This document shows, piece after piece, positions 15,940-24,043 of a stretch of DNA of 55,275 nt; position 1 is the first letter of the stretch; the number at the start of each line of letters is the position of its first letter. This DNA is from Oerskovia enterophila (lineage in GTDB: Bacteria; Actinomycetota; Actinomycetes; Actinomycetales; Cellulomonadaceae): NCBI RefSeq assembly GCF_001692445.1, contig NZ_MAQA01000034.1, positions 1-55,275 of the forward strand, read 5' to 3'. The notes under the pieces are model-generated. The model ran no database searches. It saw nothing but the letters and a program-made list of their open reading frames with translations, and was not told the origin of the DNA. A program made the position numbers and the translations under genes.

Positions 15940-18459
15940 ATGACCTCAGCCCTCCCGGCGACGCCCCCACGCGTCCCTCGTTCGCGGCGGCGGATCGCCG
16001 CCCTCCTGGCCGGGGTGGTGGGAGCGGGCGGCGCCGTCGTCGGGCTCCCGCTCGTCGTGGCCGGGCCGGTCGCGGCCGTCGAGCAGGGCACGCTCGTGCC
16101 CGGCAGCGCACCGTCCGAGGCGCTCGGCGCGGGCGGGGCCGTCGACTACACGGTGTACCTCCCGCCGGGCTACGACGAGGACGCCGAGCAGCGCTACCCG
16201 ACCGTCTACCTGCTGCACGGGCGCGGCGACACGCAGGCCGCGTGGCAGCGCGTCGCGACCGACCTCGACGAGCTGATCGGGACCGAGGCGATCCAGCCCC
16301 TGGTCGTGGTCATGCCCGACGCGCCCTGGAACGACCGGGGGAGCTGGTACACCGACTCGGCCTACGAGGGTTCCGCGGACTCCGGCACCGGTGCAGGCTT
16401 CCAGGTCGAGACCGCGCTCACGCGCGACCTGGTCGGGCACGTCGACGCGACCTACCGGACCGTGGCCGACCGCGAGGCGCGCGCCGTGGGCGGCTATTCG
16501 ATGGGCGGGGCGGGCGCGCTGCGCCTGACCCTCGCGCACCAGGACGAGTTCTCGGCGGGCATCGTGCTGAGCCCCGCGGTGTACGTCCCCCAGCCACCCG
16601 CGGACTCGTCCGTCCGTGACCACGGGGGCTACGGCGTCGGGCACGAGCTGTTCTCGCCCGAGCGGTACACCGAGCTCTCCTACCCGGCGGCGCTCGCCGC
16701 GCTCGACCCGGCCCTGCCCGTGCACCTGTTCGTCGCGGTCGGCGACGACGAGTGGGCCAACCCCGACCCCGCCGAGGCGAGTCACGACATCGACTTCGAG
16801 TCGGCGCGGCTCTACAACACCGCGCGCCGCGTGCCGGGAGTCACGGCCGAGCTGCGGGTCATGAACGGGGGCCACGACTGGGACGTCTGGCAGCCTGCGT
16901 TCCGCGAGGCGATCGTCGACGTGTCCTCGCGCCTGCGCACCGAGCCCACGGTGCCGTGGGACGCCGAGCTGCTCGGCTCCGCGGGCGACGACCGCGCGGG
17001 CGGCATCCTCGCCACGCCCGACGGCGGCACGACCGTCGCCCTCAACCTCGCTGGGTCCTGGGCCGGGTCGCAGCCCGCGGGCGGACTCGACGTCGTGCTG
17101 GCACGCCGCGACGCGGACGGAGCCACGCTGTGGCAGCACCCGATCGCGACGCCCGCCGACGAGCGCGCGTACGGCGTGGTCGCCGGACGGACCGGGACGA
17201 CCCTCGTCGCCGGGTACACCAAGGGAGACCTCGACGGGAAGCACGCGGGCTCGACGCGCGACGACGGGTTCGTGGCGGCCGTGACCGCCGCGGGAGAGCG
17301 CGCCTGGACGCTCCAGACGGGCGACCCCGCCGCGGCTGACCGCTTCTACGCCCTCTCGTCCGACGGGGCCGGCGGCGCGTACGTCGCCGGGTACACGAGC
17401 GGGACCATCCCTGGCGGGACGAGCGCGGGCGACAAGGACGCGATCGTCGGGCGCGTGTCGGCGACCGGCGAGCTCCTGTGGCTCCGCCAGGTCGGCGGGC
17501 CGGGCGAGGACAAGGCGCTCGCGGTCGCTCCCGGGCCCGACGGGTCCGTGTACGTGGGCGGGGTCGCGGGGCAGGGCATGCCGGGCGCGCAGGCGGCCGG
17601 GGCCAACGACGGGTGGGTCGCGCGGTACGACGGCGCGGGAGAGCTCGTGTGGCTGCGCGGTGTCGCGACGTCGGCCAACGACCAGGTGAGCGGGCTCGTG
17701 GCGCGGGCCGACGGGTCGGTCGTCGCCGTGGGGCACACGCGCGGGGCGCTCGGCGGGGCGTCCGCGGGGGACAACGACGTGTTCGCGCGGGCGTTCGACG
17801 CCCGCGGCGAGGTCCTGTGGACGACGCAGACCGGCACGGCGACCGACGACCGCGGCGTGACGGGTGTCGCGGGTGCCGACGGCACGGTGCTCGTCGTGGG
17901 CACGACGTACGGGGCGCTCGGCACCCCGGTCGGCGGCGTGGACGTGTTCACGCTCGCGCTCGCGGCCGACGGCACGCCCGGGGCAGTGAACCAGCTCGGG
18001 ACGCGCGAGCGGGACGGGGCCGACGAGTGGGACGACGCGAACCTGTTCGCCGCGCCCGGGCTCGACGGCGCGTGGCTGAGCGGTCTGACGTTCGGGGCAC
18101 CCTTCGGGGCGGTGAACGCCGGTGCCGGGGACGTGTTCGTGACCCGGGTCGAGCTCGCGACGGGGCCGGGTGCACCCTCGACCGCGGTGAGCGTCGAGGC
18201 CACGGCGCGCTGCGTCGCGGGCCGGGCGCAGGTCTCGGTGCGGGCGCTCAACGGTGGTGACCAGGCGGTGAGCCTCGAGGTGTCGACGCCGTTCGGGACC
18301 AAGTCGTTCGCGGGGGTGGCCGCCGGCAAGAGCGCGCAGCAGACGTTCTCGACGCGGGTGGCCGCGATCGAGGCCGGCGAGGTCACGGTCACGGTGCAGG
18401 AACCGGCGGGGCCGGTCGAGGTCGTCGCGCGGTACGCGGCGACGGACTGCGCGGCCTGA
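15940..18459 (+). CDS. Secreted esterase with beta-propeller-like repeats
   Basis: An 839-residue exported protein. The Arg-rich N-terminus and hydrophobic stretch ending VAGPVAAVEQG form a signal peptide. An esterase-D/feruloyl-esterase-like alpha/beta hydrolase domain follows (YTVYLPPGYDEDAEQRYPTV, LLHGRGD, nucleophile motif GGYSMGGAGAL, late GGHDW for the catalytic His). From about residue 345 come repeated units of 55-60 residues (GVVAGRTGTTLVAGYTKG, then AGGAYVAGYTSG and GSVYVGGVAG) like SBBP beta-propeller blades. A small beta-sandwich-like C-terminal domain (SVEATARCVAGRAQVSVRAL) ends it. AAAGGAGAG precedes ATG 15940. It probably deacylates plant or microbial polysaccharide outside the cell. 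Confidence 0.85.
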   Translation: MTSALPATPPRVPRSRRRIAALLAGVVGAGGAVVGLPLVVAGPVAAVEQGTLVPGSAPSEALGAGGAVDYTVYLPPGYDEDAEQRYPTVYLLHGRGDTQAAWQRVATDLDELIGTEAIQPLVVVMPDAPWNDRGSWYTDSAYEGSADSGTGAGFQVETALTRDLVGHVDATYRTVADREARAVGGYSMGGAGALRLTLAHQDEFSAGIVLSPAVYVPQPPADSSVRDHGGYGVGHELFSPERYTELSYPAALAALDPALPVHLFVAVGDDEWANPDPAEASHDIDFESARLYNTARRVPGVTAELRVMNGGHDWDVWQPAFREAIVDVSSRLRTEPTVPWDAELLGSAGDDRAGGILATPDGGTTVALNLAGSWAGSQPAGGLDVVLARRDADGATLWQHPIATPADERAYGVVAGRTGTTLVAGYTKGDLDGKHAGSTRDDGFVAAVTAAGERAWTLQTGDPAAADRFYALSSDGAGGAYVAGYTSGTIPGGTSAGDKDAIVGRVSATGELLWLRQVGGPGEDKALAVAPGPDGSVYVGGVAGQGMPGAQAAGANDGWVARYDGAGELVWLRGVATSANDQVSGLVARADGSVVAVGHTRGALGGASAGDNDVFARAFDARGEVLWTTQTGTATDDRGVTGVAGADGTVLVVGTTYGALGTPVGGVDVFTLALAADGTPGAVNQLGTRERDGADEWDDANLFAAPGLDGAWLSGLTFGAPFGAVNAGAGDVFVTRVELATGPGAPSTAVSVEATARCVAGRAQVSVRALNGGDQAVSLEVSTPFGTKSFAGVAAGKSAQQTFSTRVAAIEAGEVTVTVQEPAGPVEVVARYAATDCAA

Positions 18460-18478
18460 CGGGTCGCGCCCCCTGCCC

Positions 18479-18530
18479 GCCCGACGGCGGAGCCCACCTT
18501 CCCTGCGGAAGGTGGGCTCCGCCGTCGGGC
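18479..18530. terminator. Perfect 24-bp-arm hairpin between convergent genes
   Basis: Arms 18479-18502 and 18507-18530 are exact complements around CTGC. It lies between the convergent esterase and chitinase genes, 20 and 12 bases from their stops, the expected place for a bidirectional terminator. It belongs to the CCCGACGGCGGAGC repeat family. Confidence 0.85.
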
Positions 18531-18542
18531 AGCAGGGCGGGC

Positions 18543-19517
18543 TCAGCAGGTGAGGTTGGACCCCGTGGTCGTGCCGAGGATCTGCGCGAAGCGCTGGAAC
18601 GCCGCGATGCGGCTCTGCACCTGCGCGGGGTTGCCGCCGTTGCACTCGAGCGTGCCGTTGATCGAGCGGATCGTCTCGCCGAAGCCTGCGCCGTTGACGA
18701 TGGCCTGGTGGCCCGACATGGTGCCGGGGCCCGACTGCGTGTTCCAGTACCAGAGGCCCGTCTTCCAGGCCACGGCCGGGTCGGTCTCGACCAGGTACGG
18801 GTTGTTCAGCAGGTCGATGCCCAGGGCGTCACCGGCAGCCTTGTAGTTGTAGTTCCACGAGAGCTGGATGGGGCCCTTGCCGTAGTACGCGGACTGGCCC
18901 GCGGGGCAGCCGTAGGACTGGCTCGGGTCGCAGTAGTGCGAGTAGTTCGCGGTGTTGCTCTCCTTGACGTAGACCAGCGCGCCCGTCTCGTGGTTCACGT
19001 TGGCGAGGAAGGCCGCGGCCTCGCGCTTGGCGACCTCGGTGCCGCCCGACGTGGCGAACTGCGGGTACGCGCTCAGGGCGTTGACCAGGCCCTGGTACGT
19101 GTAGAACGGGTTCCGGTTGGGGAACATCTGGTTGAACTGGGCCTCGGTCACGACGAAGCCGGTCTGGTTGCCGCCCCCGTTGTCACCACCCGTGGTGCCG
19201 CCGGTCTCGCCCGTGGTGCCGCCGGTCGAGCCGCCGCACGTGCCCTGGTCGCGCCAGACGCCCCACTGGCCCGTGGTGCCGGGCGTCTCGCCCTGCGTCC
19301 ACCAGCCGGCCTTCCAGTTGTGGCCGGCGGTCGAGACGACCGCGCCGCCCGTGTAGACCGCGGACGCGCTCCACGGTGCGGCGCAGGGCTCAGCCGCAGA
19401 GGCGCGGGGGGCGAGGACCGTGGCGGTGACCGACAGCGCCGCGAGGGCGGTCGTGAGGAGCAGGGCGAGCAGGGCCAGCGTCGTCGCTGGCCGTCGGATC
19501 GTGTGCGCGGTGCGCAT
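18543..19517 (-). CDS. Secreted GH19 chitinase with CBM5/12
   Basis: A 324-residue exported chitinase. A signal peptide (to about residue 42, APRASAAEP) is followed by a chitin-binding CBM5/12 module of about 50 residues (WSASAVYTGGAVVSTAG, WKAGWWTQGETPG). A Gly/Thr linker of repeated TTG and GG comes next, then a GH19 domain from about 120 with HETG (E177), E186 and YGKGPIQLSWNYNYKAAG. ATG 19517 has GAGAGG upstream. The catalytic domain is a clear paralogue of the one at 1130-1783. Its promoter shares an upstream palindrome and -35 with the CBM5/12 beta-helix gene at 32966. Confidence 0.93.
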   Translation of the reverse strand: MRTAHTIRRPATTLALLALLLTTALAALSVTATVLAPRASAAEPCAAPWSASAVYTGGAVVSTAGHNWKAGWWTQGETPGTTGQWGVWRDQGTCGGSTGGTTGETGGTTGGDNGGGNQTGFVVTEAQFNQMFPNRNPFYTYQGLVNALSAYPQFATSGGTEVAKREAAAFLANVNHETGALVYVKESNTANYSHYCDPSQSYGCPAGQSAYYGKGPIQLSWNYNYKAAGDALGIDLLNNPYLVETDPAVAWKTGLWYWNTQSGPGTMSGHQAIVNGAGFGETIRSINGTLECNGGNPAQVQSRIAAFQRFAQILGTTTGSNLTC

Positions 19518-19553
19518 GTTCGTACCTCTCGTCGATGACAGGGGACGACTGCG

Positions 19554-19606
19554 AGCCTGACGGGGGATTTGTCCGATGGTCAACGCACGTAGGGGGTACT
19601 ACGTAG
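19554..19606 (-). promoter_or_regulatory. Chitinase promoter with CTACGTAG operator-like site
   Basis: On the minus strand the palindrome CTACGTAG (19599-19606) and a downstream TACCCCC run precede a TTGACC -35 box (19578-19583). A weak CAGGCT -10 follows after 18 bases (19554-19559). The same palindrome, a similar C-rich tract and CGTTGACCA occur before the beta-helix gene. A common regulator is inferred. Confidence 0.5.
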
Positions 19607-19744
19607 GTGAGGGGAGGTCGGTGGTGGTGTGGCCGGGCTGAGCGTGCCGGTCCGCGAGCAGGGGAGCGATCGAGCAGCAGGTCCGTCCGTCAGGGATGTC
19701 GGAGGGCGCGGCGTGGACCGGACACGTTCCGTGTGACCGGGGGC

Positions 19745-19800
19745 GGGAGTGTTTTCTGCGTAGCCACCACCATTGTGGTGGCTACGCAGAAAACACTCCC
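19745..19800. repeat. 26-bp-arm palindrome, GTAGCCACCAC family
   Basis: Arms 19745-19770 and 19775-19800 are perfect complements around CATT. The core GTTTTCTGCGTAGCCACCAC matches the palindrome at 108-173 except for a few bases. It lies in the divergent region between the chitinase and HTH genes, so a terminator role is less natural here than a binding-site or mobile-repeat role. The rest of the 19518-19901 gap holds only the two promoters described separately. Confidence 0.8.
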
Positions 19801-19866
19801 TTGGGTAGTCGCGCCCTGCAGGCGCGGCGACGTCCCCGGCGTGCATCAACTGCCAGTGTGCATCTA

Positions 19867-19895
19867 TTGCACATGTGCACTTGGTGCACTACGTT
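19867..19895 (+). promoter_or_regulatory. Leaderless promoter with GTGCAC repeats
   Basis: TTGCAC (-35, 19867-19872) is followed after 17 bases by TACGTT (-10, 19890-19895), which ends six bases before ATG 19902. Transcription would thus start at the A of the start codon. The spacer carries TGCACATGTGCA and two GTGCAC palindromes, likely operator half-sites, perhaps for the encoded HTH protein. Confidence 0.6.
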
Positions 19896-19901
19896 CGTGG
19901 C

Positions 19902-20300
19902 ATGTCCTCCGACAAGAACGCACCGCACCGCACCGACGGGCTGCCGAGCCTGGCCTCGGCCCGCGCTGCCCTCGAGGCCGCGGCCGGACTCGCTCCCGAG
20001 GAGGCCGTCCCAGCTCTCGCCGAGGCGCGCGTCCAGCTCGACGCCGCGCTCGACGAGGCGATGGCTCAGGCCCTGCTCGCCGGGCACTCGCTCCGCTCGG
20101 TCGCGGCGGACGCGGGTGTCGCGCCCAACACCGTCCCGCCGCGCGTCGCTCGCACCGCGGCGCTCGGCTCCTACCGCGGACCCGACGACCGCGTGACCGC
20201 AGAAGGAGTGACCAGGGCGCGCTACGACGTCGAGCAGGGCAAGCACGTGAGTGCTGCTCCCGAGGCGACCACGCCGCTCCGCTTCCGCCGCCGCACCTGA
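19902..20300 (+). CDS. Small HTH-like protein, unknown function
   Basis: A 132-residue soluble protein. The first half is Ala-rich helix (SLASARAALEAAAGLAPEEA). Residues about 60-90 read like a helix-turn-helix of the sigma-region-4 kind (LLAGHSLRSVAADAGVAPNT followed by VPPRVARTAAL). The C-terminus is basic. ATG 19902 is chosen because a promoter with correct leaderless spacing points to it; GTG 19875 would lie inside that promoter. It precedes the VWA gene on the same strand. It may bind the GTGCAC repeats upstream; this is inference. Confidence 0.65.
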   Translation: MSSDKNAPHRTDGLPSLASARAALEAAAGLAPEEAVPALAEARVQLDAALDEAMAQALLAGHSLRSVAADAGVAPNTVPPRVARTAALGSYRGPDDRVTAEGVTRARYDVEQGKHVSAAPEATTPLRFRRRT

Positions 20301-20356
20301 CCCGCTCCCTCCCGCGCACCATCAGCCGCACCGCCCCACGACCCGAGGAGTACCCC

Positions 20357-21424
20357 ATGGCCGACGCCACCGCCACCCACCTGTCGATGCTCCTCGACCG
20401 GTCGGGCTCCATGCAGTCGATCAAGGCCGCGACGATCGCGGGCTTCGACGAGTTCATGCTCGAGCAGCGTGGCGTCACGGGGCGCTGCACCGTGACGCTC
20501 GCACAGTTCGACAGCGAGTACGAGGAGGTCTACGCCGACCGGGACGTCGCCACCGTCCCGTCGCTCGACCTCCAGCCTCGTGGGATGACTGCTCTGCTCG
20601 ACTCGATCGCGCGCCTCGTCCACTCGACGAGCGTGCGGATCGCGCAGCTGCCCGAGGACCAGCGGCCCGCGACCGTGATCGTCGGGATCATGACCGACGG
20701 CCACGAGAACGCCTCGAAGGAGTACACGCACGCCGCGATCAAGGCGCTCGTGACCGAGCGCGAGACCGTGTTCGGGTGGACGTTCCTCTACATGGGAGCC
20801 AACCAGGACGCGATCGAGGTCGGAGAGTCGATCGGCGTCGCCCGCGAGCGGTCGCTGACCTACGAGGGCGTCTCGGCAGGGGCCGCGTACGGGGCCGCGT
20901 CGGCGAGCATGGCCCGCCTGCGCACCGGGGTCGCCGACGGTGTCGCGCCGGCCGCGGCCCGCGACACGTTCGCGGGGTTCACGGCCGCGGAGCGCGACCT
21001 GGCCGCCGGGAACGGCTCGCCCGCGGGGCGTGTGCGCACCACCCGGCCCGTGCCCGCGGTCGCGCGCCCGGCCGCACCGCCCGCGGTGCCGACCGCACGG
21101 CTCACGGAGCGCGAGCTGCTCCTGTGGCTCACGCAGTGGCGCGACACCACGTCGGCCACGAGCATCGGCGACCGCGCGACCTACGGGGGCCGCAAGCTCA
21201 TCGACGCCCAGGTCGCGGGCCACGACGTGTTCCTCAACGCCGACACGTCGCGCGGCGCGGTCGAGCAGCTCCTCGCGCACGCGGCGCGAGGCCCGCTCGT
21301 GTGGTCGGCCATCAGGAACCGCAACGGGGTCGTCAACAAGATCACGTTCCAGCCCGACGGCGCCCGCACCCCCGGCTGGTACTGCTACCTCACCACCGCG
21401 CAGGCGGGGGAGGGGCGGCTGTGA
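20357..21424 (+). CDS. VWA-domain protein
   Basis: A 355-residue cytoplasmic protein without a signal peptide. The von Willebrand A domain opens at once with the metal-ion-dependent adhesion site DRSGS (D14, S16, S18). It continues with LQPRGMTALLDSI and VGIMTDGHENAS, which supply the other MIDAS ligands. A Pro/Ala linker near residues 220-250 leads to a C-terminal domain (ERELLLWLTQWRDTTSATSI, then TFQPDGARTPGWYCYL). Intracellular VWA proteins usually serve as assembly or chaperone partners. GAGGAG precedes ATG 20357. Its stop overlaps the next GTG, so the two products are likely partners. Confidence 0.8.
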   Translation: MADATATHLSMLLDRSGSMQSIKAATIAGFDEFMLEQRGVTGRCTVTLAQFDSEYEEVYADRDVATVPSLDLQPRGMTALLDSIARLVHSTSVRIAQLPEDQRPATVIVGIMTDGHENASKEYTHAAIKALVTERETVFGWTFLYMGANQDAIEVGESIGVARERSLTYEGVSAGAAYGAASASMARLRTGVADGVAPAAARDTFAGFTAAERDLAAGNGSPAGRVRTTRPVPAVARPAAPPAVPTARLTERELLLWLTQWRDTTSATSIGDRATYGGRKLIDAQVAGHDVFLNADTSRGAVEQLLAHAARGPLVWSAIRNRNGVVNKITFQPDGARTPGWYCYLTTAQAGEGRL

Positions 21425-21816
21425 GCGGCGTCGTCGACGACGAGATCCACGGGCGGGGACGCACGGCGTTCGCCTCCCTCGACGCGGCGTTCGAGGCGCT
21501 CAACCTGCCCGTCGCCAACCGGGCGCGGATGCGTGAGATCGCAGCGCACGTCGACTTCGACGTGGTGTGGGCGCCGGCGAGCCGGTCGTACGTCGGCGTC
21601 GGGTTCGACGACGGCCGACCGGCCGCCGCGTACTTCAACCGGGGGTTCGTCGACGTCTACCGGGGGCCGAACGACTACGACCGCACGGAGATGCCGAACT
21701 TCGGCGGAGGTGGGGGTGGCGCCGGGGCCCGGCGTGCGCCCGAGAGGGAGGCCGCGATGTGCCCGTCGTGCTCGATGCAGCTGCCCGCGGCCGGGACGTG
21801 CGACGACTGCGACTGA
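21421..21816 (+). CDS. Small protein with C-terminal zinc ribbon
   Basis: A 131-residue protein overlapping the VWA gene by GTGA. The body contains ASRSYVGVGFDDGRPAAAYF. It is followed by a Gly-rich linker and a CPSC-x8-CDDC motif with two CxxC pairs that can hold zinc. No known enzyme family is recognised. Tight coupling to the VWA gene suggests that the two act together. The GTG start is supported by the GGGGGAGGGG tract upstream. Confidence 0.68.
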   Translation: MSGVVDDEIHGRGRTAFASLDAAFEALNLPVANRARMREIAAHVDFDVVWAPASRSYVGVGFDDGRPAAAYFNRGFVDVYRGPNDYDRTEMPNFGGGGGGAGARRAPEREAAMCPSCSMQLPAAGTCDDCD

Positions 21817-21856
21817 GCCAGGACCGAAGGGTGCGGGGCCACTGCCGTCCCGCACC

Positions 21857-22402
21857 CTAGGGCTGCCCGAGCTCCGCGTCGTCGCACGTCTCCGACAGCA
21901 CCGGCGCGTTCAGGCGGACGACGGACGTCTGCTCGGACGAGACGACGAGCTCGGCCCCTGCGTCGTCGGTCGACGACACCTCGACCGCCCCGCCGTCCGC
22001 GAACACGGTCTGCCCCAGGGCGGCGAACCCGTGCTGCGCGAGGACGGGGTCCAGGGCTGCGCGGACCGCCGCGAAGTCGTCGCCCTCGACGTACAGGTAC
22101 TGCGCCGAGCCGGCGGCAGGCAGGACCAGGGTGCACGTCGAGCCCTCCTCGGAGAGGCCGGCGGTCCCGCTCGACTCCCACGGCGTCGCCGGGTCGAGCG
22201 ACGACAGTGCCGCGAGGACGTCGTCGCGCACCACGGTGTACGTGTCGAGCGCCTCGGCAGGGCTCGCACCCGGCGTGCTCGCGGTCGGAGCTGCGGCGGG
22301 AGAACTGCTGCACCCTGCGACGAGCTGCCCGACGGCGGCCACCACCAGCAGCAGCACCCCGCCGGCACGCAGCCGCTTCCTCGACGATCCGGCGTCTCTC
22401 AC
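21857..22402 (-). CDS. Putative lipoprotein, unknown function
   Basis: A 181-residue exported protein. A basic start and hydrophobic stretch end in the lipobox VAGC, followed by a Ser/Ala/Pro linker. The mature domain has no recognised family (DTYTVVRDDVLAALSSLDPA, FAALGQTVFADGG). GTG 22402 has GAGGGGG seven bases upstream, while the longer frame upstream of it lacks a signal-peptide start. It is divergent from the calpain gene and convergent with the zinc-ribbon gene. Confidence 0.68.
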   Translation of the reverse strand: MRDAGSSRKRLRAGGVLLLVVAAVGQLVAGCSSSPAAAPTASTPGASPAEALDTYTVVRDDVLAALSSLDPATPWESSGTAGLSEEGSTCTLVLPAAGSAQYLYVEGDDFAAVRAALDPVLAQHGFAALGQTVFADGGAVEVSSTDDAGAELVVSSEQTSVVRLNAPVLSETCDDAELGQP

Positions 22403-22587
22403 GCGGTGCCCCCTCGCTGGGTCGGTCGACGCGCAGGTGCGCGGCGTCGTCGAACCTAGCAGCGACGAGGCGCCCACCGGGTGACGTCGCATGGGGACCG
22501 CTGCCCATGGCCTGCCCGCCGCGTGGTCGATAGCGTGGGTCGGCGACGCACCGGGACCAAGGCGGTCCCGCAGCCACGAGGGGGGAC

Positions 22588-23670
22588 ATGCGCACCATGT
22601 TCGGCGCCGACGTCGAGGCGCTCACAGGGCTCGGCAGCAGCTTCGTGGAGAGCGCCGAGACGCTCGAGACGGCCCGGCGGCAGGTCGACGGGATCGTCGC
22701 CGCCGCGGGCTGGGTGGGGCCCGACGCCGAGGAGTTCCGGCAGGACTGGTCCCGGCGGCTGGCCCCAGCGCTCGCCTCCTGCCTCGGTGCGCTCCGCGAC
22801 AACGCCGAGGTGCTCCGCCGGAACGCCGAGGACCAGGCCCGCACCAGCGCGGCCGACGGCGGGTCGGGCCTCGACCGGGGCGGTGCGCCGGGGACCGGGG
22901 GTGGCGGCGACCGCTCCGGCGACGGTGGGAAGGACCGGCCGGGCAACCCTGACCTCTCGGGACACGGACCGTGGGTCGACGTCCCGCCCACGATCCCGCT
23001 CGACGACGCGGCGCTCGACCCGAACATGATCAACCAGCAGGGCCTCGGCGACTGCTGGCTTCTCGCGGGCCTGGGCGCGGTCGCCCGCGACGACCCCCAG
23101 TTCATCCGCGACCACATGCAGCTCAACGCCGACGGGACCTGGACCGTGACGATGTACAAGGACGGCGACCCCGTCGAGATCACGGTCGAGCCCGAGGTCG
23201 CGCAGGACGGCGTCATGGACCCGAGCGGGAACCCGAGCTGGGCGTCGATCTACGAGAAGGCGGCCGCCGAGTACTGGGGCGGCAGCTACGACGACATCGA
23301 CGGCGGCTACTCGAGCGACGCGTTCGCGGCCATCACCGGCGCGACGCCCTCCAAGACCGGCGAGGGGAACCTCTCCGACCTCAAGGACCGTCTCGCCGAC
23401 GGCCCGGTCGCGCTCGGGACCGAGGACGAGCCGTCGTGGTGGCCGTTCGGCGACGAGGTCGACGACTCCCGGGTCGTACCCAACCACGCGTACATCGTGG
23501 ACAAGGTCGAGGAGCGGGACGGCGAGCTCAAGGTCCACGTGATCAACCCGTGGGGACCCGGCGCCCACCTCCAGAACGACGGGTCCGACAAGGTCGGCGA
23601 CATGTGGCTCACGGAGAAGCAGTACAAGGAGAACTTCGACACCGTCTACGCCGTCCCCTCCACCCGATAG
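22588..23670 (+). CDS. WXG100-like / calpain-type cysteine protease
   Basis: A 360-residue protein without a classical signal peptide. Residues 1 to about 95 form a helical hairpin of the ESAT-6/WXG100 kind, with WVG at 42-44 between two helices (SFVESAETLETARRQVDGIV and EEFRQDWSRRLAPALASCLG). A Gly/Asp-rich linker follows. The C-terminal domain has the calpain triad: C156 in QGLGDCWLLAGL, H300 in VPNHAYIVDKV and N320 in VINPWG. WXG100 N-termini usually mark type VII secretion cargo, so this may be an exported protease or toxin. The small gene nine bases downstream could encode its inhibitor. No ESX apparatus gene lies in the window. Confidence 0.8.
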   Translation: MRTMFGADVEALTGLGSSFVESAETLETARRQVDGIVAAAGWVGPDAEEFRQDWSRRLAPALASCLGALRDNAEVLRRNAEDQARTSAADGGSGLDRGGAPGTGGGGDRSGDGGKDRPGNPDLSGHGPWVDVPPTIPLDDAALDPNMINQQGLGDCWLLAGLGAVARDDPQFIRDHMQLNADGTWTVTMYKDGDPVEITVEPEVAQDGVMDPSGNPSWASIYEKAAAEYWGGSYDDIDGGYSSDAFAAITGATPSKTGEGNLSDLKDRLADGPVALGTEDEPSWWPFGDEVDDSRVVPNHAYIVDKVEERDGELKVHVINPWGPGAHLQNDGSDKVGDMWLTEKQYKENFDTVYAVPSTR

Positions 23671-23679
23671 GACCCACCT

Positions 23680-23952
23680 GTGACAACGGTCAGGAATGTA
23701 CGGCAGGGCTCGCAACCCACCTTCGGGGTGCTGCGGGTCGGGATCATGCGCGTCGGCCTCGTCGACGGCACGCCCCTCGCGCAGCTCGCGCTGCGCACCC
23801 CCTCGGACGAGGCCGTCGTCGTGCTCGACGAGGGAGACGCGTTCGAGCTCGACGGCGTCGGGACGCTGCACCTCGACGAGATCCGGGCGAGCGAAGGAAC
23901 GGTCCGCGGCGAGGTCACGCTGCGGTTCGAGGAGATCGACGACGCCGACTGA
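23680..23952 (+). CDS. Small acidic protein, possible calpain partner
   Basis: A 90-residue mostly beta protein (VLRVGIMRVGLVDGTPLAQL, ELDGVGTLHLDEIRASEG) starting at GTG nine bases after the protease stop. It has no signal peptide or membrane helix. It loosely recalls small actinobacterial proteins annotated DUF6406, but that is from memory and unsure. Tight linkage to a putative secreted protease makes an immunity or inhibitor role worth testing. Confidence 0.6.
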   Translation: MTTVRNVRQGSQPTFGVLRVGIMRVGLVDGTPLAQLALRTPSDEAVVVLDEGDAFELDGVGTLHLDEIRASEGTVRGEVTLRFEEIDDAD

Positions 23953-24043
23953 CCGGGCGATCCTCCCCGGAGGCCGGTGTCAGCGGCGGCTGGGAAGGTG
24001 GAACGCGGGAGGCCTCGCACCGGACGAGGCCGGGAAGGCAGAG

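Noticed and set aside
108-19800. The two GTAGCCACCAC palindromes as ends of a composite mobile element
   Set aside because: They are symmetrical hairpins rather than terminal repeats, no transposase or integrase lies between them, no target duplication is seen, and the enclosed genes look native.
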